Both the position numbers and the translations under genes were made by a program. A model generated the notes under the pieces. That model was not told the origin of the DNA. It ran no database searches and saw only the letters and a list, made by a program, of their open reading frames with translations. Of a DNA stretch of 11,495 nucleotides, positions 7,150-11,495 are shown in pieces. Position 1 is the stretch's first letter, and each line of letters starts with the position of its first letter. This DNA comes from Actinomycetota bacterium (GTDB lineage Bacteria; Actinomycetota; Thermoleophilia; Gaiellales; Gaiellaceae): NCBI GenBank assembly GCA_005883245.1, contig VAXT01000088.1, positions 3,988 through 15,482 on the forward strand. Direction: 5' to 3'.

Positions 7150-8125
7150 CCTGCGGCGCGGGACGGTGACCGCGATCGTCGAGGAGGTGGACGGGCTCGC
7201 GCGGATCGAGGTCGACGGTGAGGCATGTGTGGCGTATCCGGGCCTGACCGGTCCCGTCGAGTTGGGGGACGACGTGCTCGTGAACGTGCAGGCGCGCGAC
7301 CTCGGGCTCGGCTCGGGTGGCTTCGACGTCCTGCACGCGAACCTCACGCGAGGGCTCGGCCTGGGCGCTGCGCAGGGAGCGCATGTGATGACGCTCCCGT
7401 ACACGCCCATCCAGGCGGCAGTGCGCTTCGTCGAGGAGGACGGTGCGCTCGCCGAGAGCCTGGACGGGATGCCCGTCGTCTGTTGCTCGCTCCACTCTCA
7501 GGTCGTGCCTGCGGCGGCGGGAGTGGGCGAGGGTGTGCGCGTCGCGTACGTTCAGCTCGCCGGCGGGGCGTTGCCTGTCTCACTCTCGGACTCCGTGCGG
7601 GCGTTGAAGGAGCGCGGCCTCGTCGAGACCGCGATCGCGGCGGGGGCGTGCGTCGGCGGCGACGTCCAGGCCGTCGGCGTGGCGTCGGCGCTGGCCTGGT
7701 CCGCAGCGCGAGGATTCGACGTCGCGATCTGCTCGATCGGCCCGGGCATCGTCGGCACCGCCTCGCCGCTCGGACACGGCGGTCTCGCGGCGGCGGATGC
7801 TGCCAACGCAGCGAGCGCACTCGAAGGCTCGCCGGTGCTCGCGGTGCGCGTCTCGGAGCGCGACGCGCGGGAGCGGCATCGAGGCGTTTCCCATCACACG
7901 CAGGCCGTGCTGGAGCTGGCGATCGGCCGGCGGACGGTCGCGTGGCCGGCGGGGCTCGAGGCTCCCGACTGGCTCCAGGAGCGCGAGGAGGTGGACGTCT
8001 CCGGTTGGCAGGACGCATGCGAGGGGCTGCCGCTCGAGCACATGGGTCGTGGGCGCGCCGACGATCCCTGGTTCTTCGCGTCGGCGTTCGCGGCCGGCAA
8101 CCTCGCGCGAGGCAAACTGGGCTAG
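7139..8125 (+). CDS. DUF3866 family protein of unknown function
   Basis: 328 aa, no transmembrane segment seen. I recognise the layout of DUF3866, a family of unknown function in Actinobacteria and Firmicutes. It has an N-terminal small beta-rich region (RRGTVTAIVEE, then YPGLTGPVELGDDVLVN at 33-49) and GLGSGGFDVLHANL (56-69), followed by HVMTLPYTPIQ (82-92) and LHSQ (118-121). The C-terminal half is rich in Gly and His: GPGIVGTASPLGHGG (201-215) and RHRGVSHHT (246-254). Such motifs suggest an enzyme or a ligand-binding protein, but no reaction can be assigned. ATG 7139 is chosen because the family's N-terminal region starts just after it and the 11-bp overlap with the peptidase stop is normal for coupled genes; the open frame runs further upstream only as an alternative reading of that gene. 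The aldo/keto reductase start abuts its stop. Confidence 0.82.
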   Translation: MPLSLRRGTVTAIVEEVDGLARIEVDGEACVAYPGLTGPVELGDDVLVNVQARDLGLGSGGFDVLHANLTRGLGLGAAQGAHVMTLPYTPIQAAVRFVEEDGALAESLDGMPVVCCSLHSQVVPAAAGVGEGVRVAYVQLAGGALPVSLSDSVRALKERGLVETAIAAGACVGGDVQAVGVASALAWSAARGFDVAICSIGPGIVGTASPLGHGGLAAADAANAASALEGSPVLAVRVSERDARERHRGVSHHTQAVLELAIGRRTVAWPAGLEAPDWLQEREEVDVSGWQDACEGLPLEHMGRGRADDPWFFASAFAAGNLARGKLG

Positions 8126-8899
8126 GTGGAGGAGCGCGCGTTCGGCCCCGTGGTCGGCCTCGGGTCGTCGAGGACGTTCGACGCCGATGTCGAGCTCGCG
8201 CGACGAGTGGTCGACGCGACGCACGATTCGGGGTGCCGGCTCTACGACACATCTCCGATGTACGGCTCCGAAGAGGCGCTCGGGCTCGCGCTCGGGCCGT
8301 ACCGCTCCGAGTCGGTCGTCGCGACGAAGATCTGGGCGGGCTCGCTCGAGGAGGGCCGGGCACAGTTCGAGAATCAGCTGCGCTGGTTCGGGCGCGTCGA
8401 GATCGAGCAGGTGCACAACCTCGTCAGCTGGGAGGCGCACCTGCCGTGGCTCGAACAAGAGCGTGAGGCCGGTCGGATCGGCCGGATCGGCGTGACCCAT
8501 TGGCAGGCGTCGGCGTTCCCGGAGCTTGCCCGTGCGCTGAGGACGGGCCGGTTCTCCGTGCTCCAGGTGCCGTACAACCCCCTCGAGCAGGACTCCGCCC
8601 GAGAGCTGCTACCGCTCGCCGAAGAGCTCGGCGTGGTGGTGATCGTCATGCGCCCGCTCGGCGACAAGTCGCGGTTGCCGAGCCCGCCGCGCGCGGCCGA
8701 GCTCGCTCCGTTGCGTGAGTTCGGCGTCGAGACGTGGGCGCAGGCGCTCCTCAAGTGGGCGCTCTCCGACTATCGGATCGACGCAGTGATCCCCGCGACG
8801 CGCAGGCCCGAACACGCCCGCGAGAACGCTGCGGCGGGCGCTCCGCCCTGGCTCGGCCCGGACGAGCGAAAGCTCGTCGAACGCCTCGCCGAGACCTGA
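8126..8899 (+). CDS. Aldo/keto reductase family oxidoreductase
   Basis: 257 aa. AKRs are (beta/alpha)8-barrel enzymes that reduce aldehydes or ketones with NAD(P)H in the cytosol. The catalytic tetrad is complete: Asp41 and Tyr46 (LYDTSPMYG, 39-47), Lys68 (VATKIW) and His97 (QVHNLV). Other family segments are RIGVTHW (120-126), LQVPYNPLEQ (146-155), VIVMRPLG (172-179) and, near the C-terminus, DAVIPATRRPEHARENA (219-235), which fits the cofactor phosphate/adenine-binding region. It is shorter than the usual 280-330 aa, lacking long loops, so the substrate cannot be predicted. GTG 8126 follows the preceding TAG directly with no spacing and no Shine-Dalgarno, which suggests reinitiation by ribosomes leaving the DUF3866 gene. 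No terminator with a T-tract is visible after the stop. Confidence 0.9.
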   Translation: MEERAFGPVVGLGSSRTFDADVELARRVVDATHDSGCRLYDTSPMYGSEEALGLALGPYRSESVVATKIWAGSLEEGRAQFENQLRWFGRVEIEQVHNLVSWEAHLPWLEQEREAGRIGRIGVTHWQASAFPELARALRTGRFSVLQVPYNPLEQDSARELLPLAEELGVVVIVMRPLGDKSRLPSPPRAAELAPLREFGVETWAQALLKWALSDYRIDAVIPATRRPEHARENAAAGAPPWLGPDERKLVERLAET

Positions 8900-9026
8900 C
8901 CCTTCCGGACCTCGCACCCGGGGCCGGCCGCGGGCCACCCACCAGTTCGATCCTATCCGCGAAAATCACGCGTGTCTGCAGCGAGAATGCGTCGAGAGTG
9001 TGAAATGTAGGGTTGCCCGGCCCCAG
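8900..9026 (+). promoter_or_regulatory. Intergenic region with probable ald promoter
   Basis: This is the longest non-coding gap in the window (127 bp). The first part is GC-rich with overlapping short palindromes (around 8918-8938) but no T-tract. The second part is richer in A/T. The best -10 candidate is TAGGGT (9008-9013), which would start transcription near 9020, about 7 nt before the ATG. No clear -35 or ribosome site is visible. Alanine dehydrogenase genes are often regulated, so an operator may lie here, but I cannot point to one. Confidence 0.35.
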
Positions 9027-10151
9027 ATGAAGATCGGCGTCGCCAAAGAGATCAAGTCCGACGAGTACCGCGTCGCGCTCACGCCCGCCGGTGCGCGGGA
9101 GCTCGCCGACGCGGGTCATGACGTCCTCGTCGAGCAGGGCGCGGGCGAGGGCAGCGCGTTCCCCGACGGGGCGTACGAGGCGGTCGGCGCTCAGATCGTC
9201 TCGGTCGACGACGTCTGGGGCGACGCCGAGCTCCTGCTCAAGGTCAAAGAGCCGATTGCGCCCGAGTACGAGAGGCTGCGCGACGGGCTCGTCCTCTTCA
9301 CGTACCTGCACCTCGCCGCGGACAAGGGCCTCACCCAGGCACTCGTCGAGAGCGGGATCACGGGAGTGGCGTACGAGACCGTCGAGACGAGCAACCGTGC
9401 CCTGCCGCTCCTCGCCCCGATGAGCGAGATCGCCGGCCGGCTCGCCGCTCAGGCCGGGGCGTACTTCCTCGAGAAGCCGCTCGGCGGCCGCGGGCTCCTC
9501 CTGGGTGGAGTCCCGGGGGTCGCGCCGGGGCAGGTCGTCGTCATCGGCGGGGGCATGGTCGGCTACAACTCCGCGGTCATCGCGCTCGGCCTGGGCGCGA
9601 ACGTGACGATCATCGAGCGCTCGATCGACCGCATGCGGCACCTCGAAGAGGTGCTCGGCGGCCGGGTCACGCTCCTCATGTCGTCGAGCCTCCAGATCGA
9701 GGAGTCCGTCGTGCAGGCCGACGTCGTCATCGGCGCGGTGCTGATCCCCGGTGCGGTCGCGCCGAAGCTCGTCACGCGGGCGATGGTCGCGGGGATGAAG
9801 GAAGGCTCGGTCATCGCCGACGTCGCGATCGACCAGGGCGGCTGCTTCGAGACCGCCCGACCGACGACCCACTCGGAGCCCGTGTACGTCGTGGACGGCG
9901 TGACGCACTACTGTGTGGCGAACATGCCTGGCGCGGTGCCGATCACAGCGACGAAAGCGCTGACGAACGCCACGCTCCCGTACGTCGAGGCGATCGCGAC
10001 GCACGGCCTGCCCGAAGCCGTTGGCCGCGACCCGGCCCTGGCACGAGGCGTGAACGTGCTCGACGGCAAGATCACGTACGAGGCCGTCGCTGAGGCGCAC
10101 GACCTCGACTACGCACCGCTCGAGGACGTCCTCCCGCTGTCGCCGGTCTGA
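9027..10151 (+). CDS. ald: Alanine dehydrogenase
   Basis: 374 aa, the family's usual length. It interconverts L-alanine and pyruvate plus ammonia with NAD(H), linking amino-acid catabolism, nitrogen assimilation and redox balance; family members are cytosolic homohexamers. The N-terminus MKIGVAKEIKSDEYRVALTP is canonical. Substrate and catalytic residues known from the Mycobacterium enzyme are present with a one-residue shift: Arg15, Lys74 (LLKVKEP), His95 (TYLHLA) and Asp269 (VAIDQGG). The NAD-binding Rossmann motif is VIGGGMVGYNSA (172-183), and NMPGAVP (299-305) is another family block. ATG 9027 is preferred over the in-frame GTG at 9000, which would add nine residues unlike the family. 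Its stop is 4 bp from the stop of a small convergent gene, with no terminator between them. Confidence 0.96.
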   Translation: MKIGVAKEIKSDEYRVALTPAGARELADAGHDVLVEQGAGEGSAFPDGAYEAVGAQIVSVDDVWGDAELLLKVKEPIAPEYERLRDGLVLFTYLHLAADKGLTQALVESGITGVAYETVETSNRALPLLAPMSEIAGRLAAQAGAYFLEKPLGGRGLLLGGVPGVAPGQVVVIGGGMVGYNSAVIALGLGANVTIIERSIDRMRHLEEVLGGRVTLLMSSSLQIEESVVQADVVIGAVLIPGAVAPKLVTRAMVAGMKEGSVIADVAIDQGGCFETARPTTHSEPVYVVDGVTHYCVANMPGAVPITATKALTNATLPYVEAIATHGLPEAVGRDPALARGVNVLDGKITYEAVAEAHDLDYAPLEDVLPLSPV

Positions 10152-10155
10152 CCGG

Positions 10156-10290
10156 CTACGAGCTCTCGGGCTGCGGCTTCTTCTTCTGCTGCGGGAAGAG
10201 CTTCACCACGAGCCACGTCACGCCCGCCGCGAGCGAGATGATCACGACGACGAAGACGATGAGGCCGATCAGGCCGAGGACGGTGTCCAT
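10156..10290 (-). CDS. Small single-pass membrane peptide, 44 aa
   Basis: A short frame reads on the minus strand from ATG at 10290 to TAG at 10156. It begins MDTVLGLIGLIVFVVVIISL, continues AAGVTWLVVKLFPQQ and ends KKKPQPESS. Residues 4-29 form one strongly hydrophobic helix with Gly and Ala; the tail is basic, then polar, so the C-terminus is expected in the cytosol (positive-inside rule). The frame fills the gap between ald and deoB almost exactly, and no plus-strand gene competes there. A TATTCT element lies just upstream. I do not recognise a named family. Similar tiny membrane proteins are often subunits or modulators of larger complexes, but no partner is evident. The coherent helix-plus-tail makes a chance frame unlikely. 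Confidence 0.66.
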   Translation of the reverse strand: MDTVLGLIGLIVFVVVIISLAAGVTWLVVKLFPQQKKKPQPESS

Positions 10291-10298
10291 GACCGACC

Positions 10299-10304
10299 TA
10301 GAAT
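10299..10304 (+). promoter_or_regulatory. -10 element (TAGAAT) of a probable leaderless deoB promoter
   Basis: TAGAAT ends with T at -7 relative to the deoB ATG (10311), so the transcript would start at or beside the start codon. There is no Shine-Dalgarno in the 20 bp between the two divergent genes. The -35 region falls inside the small minus-strand gene and is poor (AGGACG at a 16-bp spacer is the best I see). Confidence 0.6.
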
Positions 10305-10305
10305 A
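10300..10305 (-). promoter_or_regulatory. -10 element (TATTCT) for the small minus-strand gene, overlapping the deoB -10
   Basis: On the minus strand TATTCT matches TANNNT and would start transcription about 3 nt before the ATG at 10290, giving a near-leaderless message. It shares five of six base pairs with the deoB -10 element. A partial -35 match (ATGACG, plus coordinates 10325-10330) lies at a long 19-bp spacer within deoB. Whether both directions are used is inference. Confidence 0.45.
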
Positions 10306-10310
10306 GCCCC

Positions 10311-11477
10311 ATGTCCCGCGCATGCGTCATCGTGCTGGACGCGGTGGGCGCGGGAGAGCTTCCCGACGCGGCCGAGTTCGGCGACGAAGGATCCGACACG
10401 CTCGGCAATGTCGCGCGGGCGGTCGGCGGGCTCGACCTGCCCACCCTCGAAGCCTTCGGTCTCGGCAACGTCAAGCCGCTCGAGGGTTGCCCGCCGCAGC
10501 CGGGCGCACCGGCCGTCGCGGGCCGACTCGTCGAGCGGTCGAAAGGGAAGGACACGACCACGGGTCACTGGGAGCTGATGGGGATCGTCACGCCCCAGGC
10601 GCTGCCGACCTACCCGCACGGGTTCCCGTTCGAGGTGATCGACCCGTTCATGCACCGCACGGGTCGCGGAGTGCTCGGTAACAAGGCGGCGTCGGGCACC
10701 GAGATCATCGAGGAGCTCGGCGAGGAGCATCAACGCACGGGCAAGTGGATCGTCTACACGTCCGCGGACTCGGTCTTCCAGATCGCCGCGCACGTCGACA
10801 CGATCCCGCTCGAGGAGCTCTACAAAGGGTGCGAGATCGCCCGCGAGATCCTGACCGGCAACCACGCTGTGGGCCGCGTCATCGCGCGCCCGTTCGAGGG
10901 CGAGCCCGGAAACTACGTGCGAACGCCCGACCGTCACGACTGGTCGTTGAAGCCGGCCACGCCGAACTACCTGACGCTCGTGCGCGAGGCGGGGCACAAG
11001 GTGCACGCGGTCGGCAAGATCCGAGACATCTTCGCCGGCGTCGACATCGACGAGACCCACCCGACGAGGTCGAACGTCGACGGCATCAACCAGACGGAGA
11101 GGCTCCTGCAGGAGCTCGACGACGGGCTCGTGTTCACGAACCTCGTCGAGACGGACATGCTCTGGGGCCACCGGAACGACCCAGTCAACTTCCATCGCTG
11201 CCTCCAGGACTTCGACCGCCGCCTGCCCGACCTGCTAGCAGCGCTGCGCCCAGGTGACCTGCTGATCATCACGTCGGACCACGGCTGCGACCCGACGACT
11301 CCCTCGACCGACCACTCCCGCGAGCACGCGCTCCTCCTCGCCTACGTCGAGGGCAAGAACGCTGCCGGCCGGATCCACGAGGGCGAGTTCGCGGACGTCG
11401 GAGCGACCGTCAACGCATGGCTCGGGGGCAAGGCCCCGCGCCGGGGCGTTCCCGGCGGGCTCATCGTCGAGAAGTAA
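10311..11477 (+). CDS. deoB: Phosphopentomutase
   Basis: 388 aa, full length. It interconverts ribose- (or deoxyribose-) 1-phosphate and the 5-phosphate, joining nucleoside salvage to the pentose-phosphate pool in the cytosol. It belongs to the alkaline-phosphatase superfamily, using two Mn ions and a phosphothreonine. Metal ligands are visible: Asp10 (IVLDAVGAGELPDA), Asp282 and His287 (VETDMLWGHRND), Asp323 and His324 (TSDHGCDPT) and His335 (STDHSREH). The nucleophilic Thr lies in KDTTTGHWE (80-88). The cap domain occupies roughly 95-220. ATG 10311 gives the normal start, and the -10 element is placed for a leaderless transcript. It is divergent from the small membrane-peptide gene. Another start codon follows 4 bp after the stop, so deoB probably heads an operon extending off the window. 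Confidence 0.97.
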   Translation: MSRACVIVLDAVGAGELPDAAEFGDEGSDTLGNVARAVGGLDLPTLEAFGLGNVKPLEGCPPQPGAPAVAGRLVERSKGKDTTTGHWELMGIVTPQALPTYPHGFPFEVIDPFMHRTGRGVLGNKAASGTEIIEELGEEHQRTGKWIVYTSADSVFQIAAHVDTIPLEELYKGCEIAREILTGNHAVGRVIARPFEGEPGNYVRTPDRHDWSLKPATPNYLTLVREAGHKVHAVGKIRDIFAGVDIDETHPTRSNVDGINQTERLLQELDDGLVFTNLVETDMLWGHRNDPVNFHRCLQDFDRRLPDLLAALRPGDLLIITSDHGCDPTTPSTDHSREHALLLAYVEGKNAAGRIHEGEFADVGATVNAWLGGKAPRRGVPGGLIVEK

Positions 11478-11481
11478 ACGC

Positions 11482-11495
11482 GTGATTCGACCCGC
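11482..11495 (+). CDS. Possible start of next gene (4 codons visible)
   Basis: GTG ATT CGA CCC (M-I-R-P) begins 4 bp after the deoB stop, with GAGAAG about 7 nt upstream as a weak ribosome site. The spacing fits an operon. In many bacteria deoB is followed by a nucleoside phosphorylase or cytidine deaminase gene, but four codons are too few to identify the product. Confidence 0.35.

Noticed and set aside
5992..7410. 472-codon open frame on the minus strand
   Set aside because: Antisense shadow of the PepT-like gene, whose complete zinc site proves the plus-strand reading.
8905..8940. GC-rich palindromic stretch after the aldo/keto reductase, considered as a terminator
   Set aside because: Short overlapping GGCC/CCGG palindromes occur by chance at this GC content, no single strong stem is evident, and no T-tract follows.
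9000..9026. Upstream GTG as the ald start, adding nine residues
   Set aside because: The added residues (MKCRVARPQ) do not resemble Ald, whereas the protein from ATG 9027 begins exactly like the family; a -10 candidate also overlaps this stretch.
1..11495. Search for mobile elements, CRISPR arrays, tRNA/rRNA genes, defence genes or phage genes
   Set aside because: No transposase or integrase motifs, no regularly spaced repeats, no cloverleaf-like sequence and no composition break were seen; apart from the findings listed, the region looks like ordinary core chromosome.

Overview
The window is a GC-rich bacterial chromosome segment, packed with housekeeping genes that almost all lie on the plus strand. 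The order recN – steA – (SRPBCC) – steB/mctB-like – (glycosyltransferase) – pyrG matches the recN–Rv1697–mctB–pyrG neighbourhood of Mycobacterium and relatives. Together with the high GC, GTG starts, near absence of Shine-Dalgarno sequences and leaderless promoters, this suggests an actinobacterium. The extra genes (a GT2/MraY-like fusion, a PepT-like peptidase and a DUF3866 protein) point to a deep-branching, Thermoleophilia-like lineage rather than a mycobacterium. The phylum is well supported by context; the class is my inference.

Layout. Positions 1-1774 hold the 3' part of recN (DNA repair), translationally coupled by an ATGA overlap to steA. After a 77-bp gap with an AT-rich element and a hairpin, a tight run follows: SRPBCC-fold protein, SteB/MctB-like membrane protein, GT2–MraY-like fusion and pyrG (CTP synthase), with gaps of 11, -8 and -4 bp. 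A very short intergenic region then carries a leaderless promoter for a PepT-like M20 peptidase, which overlaps a DUF3866 gene, which abuts an aldo/keto reductase. After a 127-bp gap come alanine dehydrogenase (ald), a 44-codon minus-strand gene for a single-helix membrane peptide, and, divergently, phosphopentomutase (deoB). The first four codons of another possible gene follow deoB.

How the genes may work together. SteA, SteB, the two-domain glycosyltransferase and possibly the SRPBCC protein look like an envelope or division module, with CTP synthase supplying CTP for nucleotide-activated precursors (inference). PepT-like, DUF3866 and AKR form a second compact unit of unknown common purpose. 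Ald and DeoB are central catabolic enzymes (alanine to pyruvate; pentose-phosphate exchange in nucleoside salvage).

The points most worth a second look are the GT2–MraY-like fusion, the overlooked 44-aa membrane peptide whose putative promoter overlaps that of deoB, the identical leaderless spacing at two genes, and the DUF3866 protein with its conserved-looking His/Gly motifs. I see no mobile element, CRISPR array, tRNA, rRNA or phage gene. No stretch over 300 bases lacks a gene.
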